A DNA stretch of 64,000 nucleotides from Helicobacter marmotae (GTDB lineage: Bacteria > Campylobacterota > Campylobacteria > Campylobacterales > Helicobacteraceae): NCBI RefSeq assembly GCF_003364255.1, contig NZ_NXLR01000006.1, positions 1 to 64,000 on the forward strand. Reading direction: 5' to 3'. The translations under genes were made by a program, and so were the position numbers. The notes under the pieces were generated by a model that saw only the letters and a list, made by a program, of their open reading frames with translations, was not told the DNA's origin and ran no database searches. This document shows, piece by piece, positions 12,310 to 20,357 of this stretch. How positions within the stretch are numbered: the stretch's first letter is position 1; every line of letters begins with the position of its first letter.

Positions 12310-12769
12310 GGCGATGATGCTATCCCACCTCAAAGATACCTTGCAGTTTCTTTTAAAAGAGGGGATAAGCTTTAATATTTTATGCGATATGAAGCAAACA
12401 CATTTTACCCCTCCGTTGCCTGAGCATATTAGGAGTACTTTTAATGATATTACGCTTTTTGTACTCGCGGGCTATACGTTTGAGAGCATTCAACTCCAAG
12501 AAGATTGTATGAGTTTTGAAGCGGGGTTTGGGAATGAAAATATCGGTAGCTTTGTGAATATTGCTTATGGGGGTATCGTGCAGATTCACTTGCATGATGA
12601 TGATTTACTAAGAGAAGTGCCATTATTTACTAATGTGAGTCATCATTGTTTTTATGACCTATCTCACGAGGAGTTAGAGCATATCGCTTCTGTGCAAGAA
12701 GAGGGTAAAGAGCATTCAAGGCTTGCTTTTGTGTCAAATCCGGAGAATAGTAGATTTTTTAATAAATAA
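12278..12769 (+). CDS. Conserved hypothetical, SspB-like fold suspected
   Basis: A 163-residue protein starting at MQKILFSPAF, preceded by AAGGAG inside the pepF 3' end; an upstream in-frame ATG at 12236 lacks a ribosome site. The pattern is reminiscent of the ClpXP adaptor SspB: an N-terminal helix, a GISFNILCD strand (about 29-37), then MSFEAGFGNENIGSFVNIAYGGIVQIHL (about 79-106), which resembles the SspB core (I-x-F-x-A-R-F-G-G ... vPv ... aIYa). The acidic C-terminal tail is also SspB-like. This is inference by eye; the gene may be an unrelated Campylobacterota family. Overlap with pepF implies translational coupling. Confidence 0.6.
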   Translation: MQKILFSPAFKAMMLSHLKDTLQFLLKEGISFNILCDMKQTHFTPPLPEHIRSTFNDITLFVLAGYTFESIQLQEDCMSFEAGFGNENIGSFVNIAYGGIVQIHLHDDDLLREVPLFTNVSHHCFYDLSHEELEHIASVQEEGKEHSRLAFVSNPENSRFFNK

Positions 12770-12829
12770 TTAACCTTTTAAGCAATCGGCTAAATGAAAT
12801 GTGCTAAGATAAAGCACAAATTTGCCACA

Positions 12830-12851
12830 GGAGCATTTCAAAGGAGCATTT
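12830..12851 (+). promoter_or_regulatory. Tandem GGAGCATTT Shine-Dalgarno repeats
   Basis: GGAGCATTT occurs at 12830-12838 and again at 12843-12851, the second directly before the ATG at 12852. A small inverted repeat GTGCT...AGCAC lies just upstream (about 12801-12817). The duplicated ribosome site could be a ribosome standby or arise from a short tandem duplication. Confidence 0.5.
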
Positions 12852-13520
12852 ATGGATAGGCTTAGTCTTGAGGTATTTAGGTTTGAGGCAGGTGTAGATT
12901 ATCTCCCATATTATACGAAATTGCTTTTTCCCTACACGGCTGATCGGACGCTTAGCGATTTGCTCCATTTTTTATACGATGAGATTCAGTATTGTTATGA
13001 TAAGACATATTTAGCCTTGCGAATTAATGGTATCGCCATTTTTGAGAATCTTAGCATTACGCAGCTTGTGCAGAGATTTGGAGAGGAGTGGCAAATTGAG
13101 CCATTAAGCACATATTATGCTTCTAAGGACTTATTGCTTAATGAAAATGCGCTATGGGCAAAGTATCAGGGATTTTTTACATCTTTAGATTTTATTACCC
13201 CGCAAGAAAAGGAGGAATTAGGCAAGTATCTTATGTTAAACCTCATCACTCCTATGAGTAATGAGCATTATTTAGGCGATGGATTTTTCCTTTATCTTAA
13301 ATGGCTCCTTCCTCGCTACCCTGATAAATTAGAGCAAATTAAAACTTGGATTTTAGATAAACATGGGGGAATCTTGCATTTTGTGAGCATTGCAGATATG
13401 GTTTATCCTCGTGCAAAGGCGCTTGATTTGGAGATGTGGGATTTTATACGTGATATAGTCTTTTCTTATGAGCATAAAGCCCTGCAACATTTAGCAACAC
13501 TGAAAGTGCATAAAGGATAG
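12852..13520 (+). CDS. SdhB/FrdB-like protein without Fe-S cysteines (DUF5644-type)
   Basis: A 222-residue protein starting at MDRLSLEVFRFE. The first half follows the outline of succinate dehydrogenase/fumarate reductase iron-sulfur subunits: SLEVFRFEAGVDYLPYYTKL, TLSDLLHFL, ALRINGIAIFENL, and IEPLSTYYASKDLLLNEN, the last matching the SdhB signature EPL-x-x-(F/Y)-x-x-x-KDL-(V/L)-(V/L)-(D/N). The cysteines that bind the 2Fe-2S cluster are absent (only one Cys, in QYCYDK). The second half has no CxxCxxC ferredoxin motifs. I believe this corresponds to the family named DUF5644. Its stop touches the next gene. A structural or regulatory role derived from a respiratory subunit is inference. Confidence 0.65.
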   Translation: MDRLSLEVFRFEAGVDYLPYYTKLLFPYTADRTLSDLLHFLYDEIQYCYDKTYLALRINGIAIFENLSITQLVQRFGEEWQIEPLSTYYASKDLLLNENALWAKYQGFFTSLDFITPQEKEELGKYLMLNLITPMSNEHYLGDGFFLYLKWLLPRYPDKLEQIKTWILDKHGGILHFVSIADMVYPRAKALDLEMWDFIRDIVFSYEHKALQHLATLKVHKG

Positions 13521-13522
13521 TG

Positions 13523-14338
13523 ATGAAATATATAATTTATGACAAATACAATAACGCCCAAAGCTTGCTTAATAGCACAAAGACGCTTTTTTCATTGCTT
13601 GGTTTAGAGATTGTTAAGCCAAATATGGAGCTTGCTGATTGTGGCGGGTATTGGGCGAGATTAGCACAAAGAGATGATTTATTGCATAATGTCGCTTACA
13701 ATCTCGCATTAAGCAATGCTATGGGTGCTACACTTGTGTTTTTAGAAGAAGATGCGTATGCAAATGCCCTATATGCAAGAAGTATTATTGAATCTGATAG
13801 CGATATTATACGCGAGCTAGAGAGCAAATATCTTCATAAATTTAATCTCCTCTATGAGAGTAAAGCCCAGATGAGCTATTTGCCTGATTTGCTTAATACC
13901 ATCGATATAGCCCCGATGATTAAAAAACATTTTCATACCTTTTGTGCTGCGATAGTGCGTGGGGCATATCAGGGGCATTTGCCTATAAGCACAAATCATA
14001 GAATCTATGAACAAATAGGCTTAAAAGTGATAGATACCCCCCTTACAAAGCAATATTATGCGCATTTAATGCCATTTGATTCTCAAAGTGCGCTTTATAA
14101 TAGTGCAAAAATGTTTTTTGATATAGCAGATTTGGGCGTGGATTTTATCCTTACGTATTCTTTAAGCCAGTTTGAACTACTTGAAGGCAAACGTAGCAAA
14201 CTCTGCAGGGCTTACAATCGCGATAATATAGGGCTAAATGTGCTTTTTTTGCCTCAAGTGATACTTCTAGCTTTTGGTGAAGAAGAGAGAGACAAGCTAG
14301 GGTTTGCATATCATAAACAAAAAGTGGAGTTGATTTAA
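13523..14338 (+). CDS. HdrB/SdhE-like protein with degraded cysteine motifs
   Basis: About 271 residues; GTG at 13520 precedes the ATG at 13523, which has AAAGGATAGTG upstream. The layout recalls HdrB / SdhE (CCG-domain) subunits: a two-lobed protein where the first lobe has ADCGGYWARLAQ...YNLALSNAMGATLVFLEEDAYANALYA and the second GVDFILTYSLSQFELLEGKRSKL, positions where HdrB has CCGG and VTPCPxCxxxL cysteine clusters. Most ligand cysteines are gone. NCBI-style names such as 'HdrB C-terminal domain protein' exist for Helicobacter homologues as I recall. It is coupled to the SdhB-like gene, the same B-E pairing as in SdhABE/MfrABE enzymes. Confidence 0.6.
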   Translation: MKYIIYDKYNNAQSLLNSTKTLFSLLGLEIVKPNMELADCGGYWARLAQRDDLLHNVAYNLALSNAMGATLVFLEEDAYANALYARSIIESDSDIIRELESKYLHKFNLLYESKAQMSYLPDLLNTIDIAPMIKKHFHTFCAAIVRGAYQGHLPISTNHRIYEQIGLKVIDTPLTKQYYAHLMPFDSQSALYNSAKMFFDIADLGVDFILTYSLSQFELLEGKRSKLCRAYNRDNIGLNVLFLPQVILLAFGEEERDKLGFAYHKQKVELI

Positions 14339-14646
14339 TGATGATTTTTATTAAATTCCTTGTTGCAGCCGTGATTGGCTCGACTTGGTATCATTTTGGC
14401 GGTGAAGACCCCGCTATGGCGTTGGTGTTTTTTCTCGTTATTTTAGGGGTGTTGTTTATGAAGCCCATTCGTTATCAAGACCCTAAAAGACGTGAGGAAT
14501 ATATGCAGAGAATCCGCGATAGTAGAGAGCGTAAAATCGCACTTGAAAATGAGCGCTTAGAGGAGCTTAAGCGATTAAGGCAAAATGCCAGAGAGCAGGA
14601 GGAACGTTTGAAGAGGGAGTTTGAAAAACGTATTAACAAACGCTAA
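14338..14646 (+). CDS. Small membrane protein with charged coiled-coil tail
   Basis: A 102-residue protein. Two hydrophobic segments (about 2-16 and 26-42) are followed by a very charged Arg/Glu-rich helix (about 50-102: RREEYMQRIRDSRERK...) that should form a cytoplasmic coiled coil. The ATG overlaps the previous stop (TAATG), so it is translationally coupled to the HdrB-like gene. No family recognised. It may anchor the soluble neighbours to the membrane; that is inference from context only. Confidence 0.75.
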   Translation: MMIFIKFLVAAVIGSTWYHFGGEDPAMALVFFLVILGVLFMKPIRYQDPKRREEYMQRIRDSRERKIALENERLEELKRLRQNAREQEERLKREFEKRINKR

Positions 14647-14697
14647 AGCAAAATTCGCTACAATTTGGGCTAAAATCACCACAAGGACACACACAAT

Positions 14698-15579
14698 ATG
14701 GAAATCGTGCTTTTACTCATTGCTGGGGTTGTGATATATTTTCTTTACAATACCTTGCAGGACTACCTTAAAAACCCTATACAAACACAGCAGCAGCCCT
14801 ATAGCAATTCCGCAGATACTGCCCCCATAGATTTTGAGAATCCTTATGAAGAAATGGCACAAACTGATAGGCTCAAATCCAATGAGTTTTCCGTATTGGC
14901 GGCGATACTGGGGTATCTTGTGTGGAGTGATAAAAAGGTATGCCCCCTTGAAGAGCAGCTTCTTGCTCAAATGCTTGCAGATATGGCAGCAGAATCTAAA
15001 AATCCAAAATTTAGCAAAGAAGAGCTAAAAGACATTCTTATGAAGCAAGAATCCCCGAGTATATCACTTGAAGAGCTATGCGATAGCTATGTGCAACTCA
15101 CAAAGGGCGAGTATAAAAAGCGATTGAAAGTTGTGGAGTTTTTATTTGTGCTTGCTTATGCAGACGGAGTGCTAGAAGAGAGTGAGAAAGATTGTATTAT
15201 TGATATTGCCGCACTCTTTGAGATAGCTAATGAAGACTTCAATGCTCTTTTTGAGCAATTTGAGCAAGAGTATGCTAAAGCAAATGAGCTAAGCCAAGAG
15301 CAGGCAAAGGCTGTATTTGGCATAAGTGAGATCTCTGGCCAAAATGAGCTTACTCAAATGTATAATGAGCTTATCAAAAGCACAAAGCAAAATATTTTTG
15401 ATAGCAAAAATATCAACAAAACTTTCCGTGATACTTCCTTAGAGCGAATTAGAGAGATTGATAATGCCTACAAGGTGCTTTTAGAGTTAGCAAACAAAGA
15501 GCAGCAAAACGCACAAGATAGGCAAAATACACAAGATAGTAAGGAAGAGAAGAAACCTGATTCAGGCTGGAATTTCTAA
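14698..15579 (+). CDS. Membrane-anchored TerB-domain protein with J-like C-terminus lacking HPD
   Basis: A 293-residue protein. An N-terminal transmembrane helix (about 2-18) precedes a linker and a TerB/DjlA-type helical domain (about 60-215: VLAAILGYLVWSDKKVCPLEE ... VEFLFVLAYADGVLEESEKDCI). The C-terminal part (about 225-270) with LTQMYNELIKSTKQNI and RIREIDNAYKVLLELANKE resembles helices of a J domain, but no HPD tripeptide is seen, so it should not stimulate DnaK in the usual way. Overall it resembles DjlA. The gene follows the small membrane protein by 51 bases in the same run. Confidence 0.7.
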   Translation: MEIVLLLIAGVVIYFLYNTLQDYLKNPIQTQQQPYSNSADTAPIDFENPYEEMAQTDRLKSNEFSVLAAILGYLVWSDKKVCPLEEQLLAQMLADMAAESKNPKFSKEELKDILMKQESPSISLEELCDSYVQLTKGEYKKRLKVVEFLFVLAYADGVLEESEKDCIIDIAALFEIANEDFNALFEQFEQEYAKANELSQEQAKAVFGISEISGQNELTQMYNELIKSTKQNIFDSKNINKTFRDTSLERIREIDNAYKVLLELANKEQQNAQDRQNTQDSKEEKKPDSGWNF

Positions 15580-15651
15580 GGTTGGGGAATATTATTTGCT
15601 TTAGCATATTTATAAAGTATGCAGTAGAAGCAGAAAAAATCGGAGGTTTCA

Positions 15652-16155
15652 ATGGATATTACAAAAATCAATCATATGAGTGGCGTGCAAGGTATGCTTG
15701 CTAATATCTATAATGCCCCCAATCAGCCCCAAAATGTCCAAAGCAAAGAGAGTGAGCAGAGCTCTAAGGGCGTAGATAGCATTAATAATGAGGATAGAAG
15801 TATCCAATCTTTGCAGTATATGGATATTACAAAGCGCATTGAAGATAAATTCTCTCCCTCAGAGGAGTTAAAAAAGGCACGTGAAATTGGAGGCGAGCTT
15901 GAGGGAGGCTTTAATGATAAGACTTCATTTGAGAATCTCTCATCTATGCTAAAAAAGCAAGGTTTAATTACAAGTAATGAACAAGTCGCTATGGATTATT
16001 TAAAAACACATGCCCCTAAACTTGATTTTGATGAATTTGCAAAGATTGCTGCTAATGACAACCATAGTAAAGAAATGAAAGGTTTAATAGATTCTGTAAT
16101 TAAGACTATGGAATTTGTAGATGATGTGAATGGAGGCGTTTTAAGGGGGAGCTAA
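15652..16155 (+). CDS. Conserved hypothetical protein
   Basis: A 167-residue soluble protein with no recognised domain. The N-terminus MDITKINHMSGVQGML and a Gln/Ser/Asn-rich linker (about 25-50) precede a charged helical C-terminal half (about 80-160). No signal peptide or membrane segment. CGGAGGTTTCA before the ATG is a strong ribosome site. The stop lies 2 bases before the PIN-PhoH start. A flagellar or secretion role was considered from its low-complexity N-terminus, but nothing supports it directly. Confidence 0.7.
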   Translation: MDITKINHMSGVQGMLANIYNAPNQPQNVQSKESEQSSKGVDSINNEDRSIQSLQYMDITKRIEDKFSPSEELKKAREIGGELEGGFNDKTSFENLSSMLKKQGLITSNEQVAMDYLKTHAPKLDFDEFAKIAANDNHSKEMKGLIDSVIKTMEFVDDVNGGVLRGS

Positions 16156-16157
16156 AT

Positions 16158-17567
16158 TTGAGCGGCAAACATTACCTACTTGATACCTCTATCATCTTAG
16201 ATGATACCCAAAATATCCTCCATCTATGGCAAGATTCCCAAAATGCACTTTTTATTTCCGAAGTGGTCATTGAAGAGCTTGATAAAAAAAAGGATTTACA
16301 TAATGAGACCGGGTTTTTTGCGCGGGAGTTCTTCCGCTGTGTAAATAGCGATAGCACAGAGATTACTTCGCATATACAGACACAAAATGACAAAACATGT
16401 AATGATTTTATACAAACGCTCTTTTTCCGCACAGGGAACATAAGTATCCCTCTTACTTTAATTTATCGCCCTAAATATAATATTGCTCATCAAGAGCATA
16501 GCTATAATGATTCAAAACTCATTGAAATAGCGCGAGATTATCATCTTATTTTACTCAGTAATGATATTTCTCTTAAAATCCGCGCACAAACTCAAGGCGT
16601 AAGCGCACAATCGCTCTTTAGAGATAGGGTTGAAAACCCCGATAAAATCGACTTTTGGGCATCTTTTGAGTGGCATAAAGATAAGCCTTTAAATGCCCTA
16701 TCCCATGAGCAGGCGTTTAAAAAGCTTACACAATGGAGTTTGATACAAGTTGATGAAGTAGATAATACAGATAGCGCGCTTTATACAACGGGTAAGAAGA
16801 CCTTTGGCTTAAAAGTGGGCAATGCCTTTGAGGAAGTGAATCTTGATGAGATTCTTAAAAAACACCAACCCTATATTATGCCCATTAATTTAGAGCAAAA
16901 AATGCTTTACGCCCTCCTTACTCACCCGCAAAATAACCTTACTATCGCTACTGGTGCTACAGGCAGTGGTAAAACACTCATAGCCCTGCAAGCGGGCATT
17001 ACTCTCCTTAAAAATGGAGTAGTTGATGGCATTATTTATATGCGTAACACCATTACAGCCAATGACAAAGAGGCAGAACTAGGCTATCGTAAAGGTGATG
17101 AAAGCCAGAAGTTGGGGTATTTTATGTACCCTCTTTATGGGGCTATAAATTTTACGATTGATAAACTTCAAGAGCAATCTCTTGCTAAACGTATTGAATA
17201 TCGCGGAGAAGTCAATGGCATACAAAAGCAAGATGCGACAGAATATTTCTTGCAAAAGCATAAAATTGAGGTGGTTGATATTGCCCATGCGCGAGGGATC
17301 AGTATAGGGAATAAATTTGTGATTTTTGATGAAGTGCAGAATGCCTCAAATGCGACTATCAAGCTTATAGGAACGCGCATAGGGGAGGGGAGTAAAATTG
17401 TATTTCTAGGCGATTGGGCACAAATTGACCACCCGTATTTAAGTAAATTTCGTAATGGTGCTTTAAGCCTTTTAACAAAAGCACTGCAAGATGACTTTAT
17501 CGCTGCTATTCAGCTAAAGCAAACGATACGAAGTGATGTCGCAAGCTGGTTTGGAGAAAATTTTTGA
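16158..17567 (+). CDS. PIN domain-PhoH family ATPase
   Basis: A 469-residue fusion. The N-terminal PIN ribonuclease domain shows YLLDTSIILDD (about 6-16), EELDKKKD (about 39-46) and SYNDSKLIEIA / LLSNDISLKIRA acidic positions. The C-terminal PhoH domain has Walker A GATGSGKTLIALQAG (about 263-277) and Walker B KFVIFDEVQNAS (about 383-394). Such PhoH2-like proteins are thought to unwind and cleave RNA. The start is TTG at 16158, with AAGGGGGA upstream. The stop overlaps the next gene start (TTGA). Confidence 0.88.
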   Translation: MSGKHYLLDTSIILDDTQNILHLWQDSQNALFISEVVIEELDKKKDLHNETGFFAREFFRCVNSDSTEITSHIQTQNDKTCNDFIQTLFFRTGNISIPLTLIYRPKYNIAHQEHSYNDSKLIEIARDYHLILLSNDISLKIRAQTQGVSAQSLFRDRVENPDKIDFWASFEWHKDKPLNALSHEQAFKKLTQWSLIQVDEVDNTDSALYTTGKKTFGLKVGNAFEEVNLDEILKKHQPYIMPINLEQKMLYALLTHPQNNLTIATGATGSGKTLIALQAGITLLKNGVVDGIIYMRNTITANDKEAELGYRKGDESQKLGYFMYPLYGAINFTIDKLQEQSLAKRIEYRGEVNGIQKQDATEYFLQKHKIEVVDIAHARGISIGNKFVIFDEVQNASNATIKLIGTRIGEGSKIVFLGDWAQIDHPYLSKFRNGALSLLTKALQDDFIAAIQLKQTIRSDVASWFGENF

Positions 17568-18259
17568 GAGCTTTAATTTTTATCTTTGTATATGCAAGTT
17601 TTGCTTTTGCGGCACGTCCGATGATTACCGATGACGCTCGCGTGGTAGATAGGCATTCATGCCAGCTTGAAACATGGGGGGTATATGATAGGAATATGTT
17701 TGAGTATTATGCAATCCCTGCGTGCAATATGTTTTTAGACACTGAAGTAAGTATGGGTGTTATGATGAGTAATGCCTTTATACCTGATACAAATCCTAGT
17801 GAAAAGTTCCGCACACAGCAGTTTATCATCGGAGCAAAAAAGATTTTTAATGACCTTGAGGAGCAGGGCTTTAGCTATGGGGTGGCATTGGGTAATGCTT
17901 ATAATTTCTTGTATTCTCAATATAAAAATGAGCATTTTATCTACGTGCCCATAAGTTTTGCATTTTTAGAAAATACTTTTCTTGTGCATTCAAATGTTGG
18001 TTACAAACTCAAGCGGAATGAAAATGAGCCACATATTTATCATCTAGGCTTAGGCTTTGAGCGGGAGCTCTCTCAAAGATTCTGGCTTTTAGGTGAGGGT
18101 ATTTATGAGAGGGGGAGCAGGGCACAATTTCAAGTAGGTATTAGAATCTGGCTTTTGCAGGATAAAATCCAACTTGATGGCACTTATGGGAATGCCTTTA
18201 GCGGAGGAGAGAGCTTTGTTTCATTAGGCTTAAGGCTTTTAAGCGATGAATGGTTTTAG
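17564..18259 (+). CDS. Exported beta-barrel-like protein
   Basis: A 231-residue protein with a Sec signal peptide (MRALIFIFVYASFAFA, cleavage near 16-17). The mature N-terminus RPMITDDARVVDRHSCQLETW resembles the start of outer-membrane barrels of the 'MetA-pathway phenol degradation' type. Alternating strands with aromatic girdles follow (FWLLGEGIYE, FQVGIRIWLL, FVSLGLRLL), so a small outer membrane barrel is likely. The start is TTG overlapping the phoH-like stop, with GGAG eight bases upstream. Function unknown. It closes the plus-strand run begun by hisS. Confidence 0.72.
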   Translation: MRALIFIFVYASFAFAARPMITDDARVVDRHSCQLETWGVYDRNMFEYYAIPACNMFLDTEVSMGVMMSNAFIPDTNPSEKFRTQQFIIGAKKIFNDLEEQGFSYGVALGNAYNFLYSQYKNEHFIYVPISFAFLENTFLVHSNVGYKLKRNENEPHIYHLGLGFERELSQRFWLLGEGIYERGSRAQFQVGIRIWLLQDKIQLDGTYGNAFSGGESFVSLGLRLLSDEWF

Positions 18260-18344
18260 AAATTATAGGGTTACTATTTTGTCAGCCCTTAGCTTGTCTC
18301 CCCGAAGAATCTTTTTCAAAACACCAAAAAGTACGACTAGTGAT

Positions 18345-18695
18345 TCAGGGCTCATAAAAGCACAAAACAAATCCTACAAAAATAACAAGAGCGAGTAGAA
18401 ATGCACTTAAGAGGCGGTTTGTCCAAAGTGTAGCAAAGAATACAAAACCCAAAAGTAAGAGCTTAAGCACATCGATAAAGGCAAAAGTAGCTATAAAACT
18501 TACAATATCACGCCCAAAAAACGCAGTAGAATACACAATAGCCCCAAGCATAGCTTGCGTGCTATAGGTAAGGAAACGATAGAATCTTCCATCGGTATTC
18601 CCAAGCAAGGTGTGATTAGCAAAGATAAAGGGCAAGATTCTGCATAGAAAGATCGTGATAGCAGCAAATATAAGTAAAATCCAAAACATACTCAT
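18345..18695 (-). CDS. azlD: AzlD family small permease subunit
   Basis: A 116-residue, very hydrophobic protein with about four membrane segments, the length and pattern of AzlD (for example CRILPFIFANH near 19-29). AzlD works with AzlC in export of branched-chain or related amino acids. It overlaps azlC by 4 bases and is last in the three-gene minus operon. The 85-base gap to the convergent plus-strand gene holds a CCGAAGAATC repeat piece. Confidence 0.88.
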   Translation of the reverse strand: MSMFWILLIFAAITIFLCRILPFIFANHTLLGNTDGRFYRFLTYSTQAMLGAIVYSTAFFGRDIVSFIATFAFIDVLKLLLLGFVFFATLWTNRLLSAFLLALVIFVGFVLCFYEP

Positions 18696-19387
18696 CTTTT
18701 ATCCTTTGCTCTTGCCCTCTGTGCCTCATCATAAAGCAGCATTAAGCCGCCCACTACAAAAGGCACAATAAGGAGATAGTAGCTAGGCGTGAGGGTGATT
18801 ACAAATGGTGCAAATAGAAATCCCCAAAAATAACTTCCAATTTCTTTAAAATTAGGGTAGTGCTTTGCTGCAAGACCTGTAAATTGCAAGGGCAAAACTA
18901 TAGCGATAATCTCCCTTAATTCCGGTGAATTCAGAGCCGCACCCATACTTGCACCTAAGCCTGTGCAAAGCAGTGATACAAGCCATATAGGCAAGCCAAG
19001 AGCGATAAAATATGTAAAGGGGTATTCACTCATTTTTTTAAATTTGCTTATGCAGCCACTAAAAACAGAGGGGCAAATAAGAATGCTAGATAATGCGAGG
19101 TAGAAGATATTTTGATGTTTTAGGTAGGGGGAAAGTGTAGCACTCATCAATAAAAAGCGTGCATTCATAGCCAAAATAAGAGGAATAAGCACAAAGCCAT
19201 CTTGATAACTCTGCACAAGTAAAAACTGCAAGGGCGTAGAAAAGACAAATAAAGTAGTAGCGACACTCTCAAATACGCTTAAAGCATTGGCATAGCCATT
19301 TGCCCCAATAGAGAGGTATAAAAATATAAAAGACACACCAAAGATAGAAGAATCTTTTAAGCCATCAATAAAATAGTTTTTTTTCAT
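18692..19387 (-). CDS. azlC: AzlC family amino acid exporter subunit
   Basis: A 231-residue membrane protein with the AzlC signature at its N-terminus (FIDGLKDSSIFGVSFIFLYLSIGANGYA) and about seven hydrophobic segments. Together with AzlD it forms a BrnFE-like exporter of branched-chain amino acids or similar compounds. The ATG overlaps the stop of the dioxygenase gene (ATGA), with GGAGG seven bases upstream, so synthesis is coupled to the dioxygenase. Confidence 0.9.
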   Translation of the reverse strand: MKKNYFIDGLKDSSIFGVSFIFLYLSIGANGYANALSVFESVATTLFVFSTPLQFLLVQSYQDGFVLIPLILAMNARFLLMSATLSPYLKHQNIFYLALSSILICPSVFSGCISKFKKMSEYPFTYFIALGLPIWLVSLLCTGLGASMGAALNSPELREIIAIVLPLQFTGLAAKHYPNFKEIGSYFWGFLFAPFVITLTPSYYLLIVPFVVGGLMLLYDEAQRARAKDKR

Positions 19388-20334
19388 GCACTTACCTCCA
19401 TAAATTCTTCTCTCGCAATACCTTTACTCCTTAATAATACTCGAGGCGCAGAATACAAATCAAAAACTTTCTTTTCAATGTTTTTTAACCGATTTAATTT
19501 TGATCTTCCATGTAATACTTTTTTATTGGTAAAAATAGCAAAAGAACCCTCATTACTGAAAGTGTTTGGGCTGCATTGTTGTAAGATTTCTCTCATCTTT
19601 GCAATGAGCTTTCGAGATGTCATATCAAGTCCTATCATTCGTTCTCCGACATTTGTATCAATTCTAAAATCCAAATTAAACCCAATACCTTTTCGTGCGT
19701 TGCAAAATGCAAGTGGTTTTATTTGAGATTTACTTGTTTTTACATTTTTGCCAGATACAAATTGTACTTGCGACCCAAACATACTCAAAAACTCTTCATT
19801 ACTAAGATGTGCGACAATTTCTCTTGGGTGGAGAAAGGTTGTAGGTGTTGAAGTTAAATCACGACAAATACTTAATGATAGATAATCTATTTCTAAATCT
19901 TCATAAATATCATCTGAATGTAGAGAAATTGCTCCTGCTCCCATGCCCCATTCTGCAAATGAATGTGCCTCTTTCCCTAGAAAAAGCCATTTATGGTGCT
20001 CATAAGGATAAGGAATATCGAATAATCCAAACACTAAAGAGAAGCTTTCATGTATGATATAATGACACCTTAAGTCCATATCTTTAGGAAGCCCATTAAT
20101 AAAAAAGGCATAAATGGGGCTTGCAAGACTGAATTTTGCAATTTGATTTAGGTCACTCCTACTTAATTTTGATAGAAGAAAATTTAAAAAAAGTGTTTGC
20201 TGTAGGCGCGATGGAGTATCTTTGTGAGATTCCCACCATTGCCGAATATCCTCACAAAGATAGCTCACATTTAAGGTGAGTGAATGTTCTTTTTGTACTT
20301 TTTCTTTTATTTCATCAATATCTAAATTACGCAT
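19384..20334 (-). CDS. Fe(II)/2-oxoglutarate dioxygenase, TauD/AsnO-like
   Basis: A 316-residue protein when started at MRNLDIDEIK, which has GGGGGA just upstream; a longer frame overlapping ppsA lacks a ribosome site. The iron triad is visible: H139-S-D141 in ISLHSDDIY and distal H275 in KKVLHGRSKL, with R277 as likely 2-oxoglutarate anchor. STPTTFL (about 162-168), DFRIDTN and the C-terminal SFAIFTNKKVLHGRS are typical of clavaminate synthase/asparagine oxygenase/TauD enzymes. It probably hydroxylates a free amino acid or small molecule; the coupled azlCD exporter supports an amino-acid substrate (inference). I do not recall this enzyme in H. pylori. Confidence 0.78.
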   Translation of the reverse strand: MRNLDIDEIKEKVQKEHSLTLNVSYLCEDIRQWWESHKDTPSRLQQTLFLNFLLSKLSRSDLNQIAKFSLASPIYAFFINGLPKDMDLRCHYIIHESFSLVFGLFDIPYPYEHHKWLFLGKEAHSFAEWGMGAGAISLHSDDIYEDLEIDYLSLSICRDLTSTPTTFLHPREIVAHLSNEEFLSMFGSQVQFVSGKNVKTSKSQIKPLAFCNARKGIGFNLDFRIDTNVGERMIGLDMTSRKLIAKMREILQQCSPNTFSNEGSFAIFTNKKVLHGRSKLNRLKNIEKKVFDLYSAPRVLLRSKGIAREEFMEVSA

Positions 20335-20357
20335 ATTTTCCCCCATTTTTAATCTAA

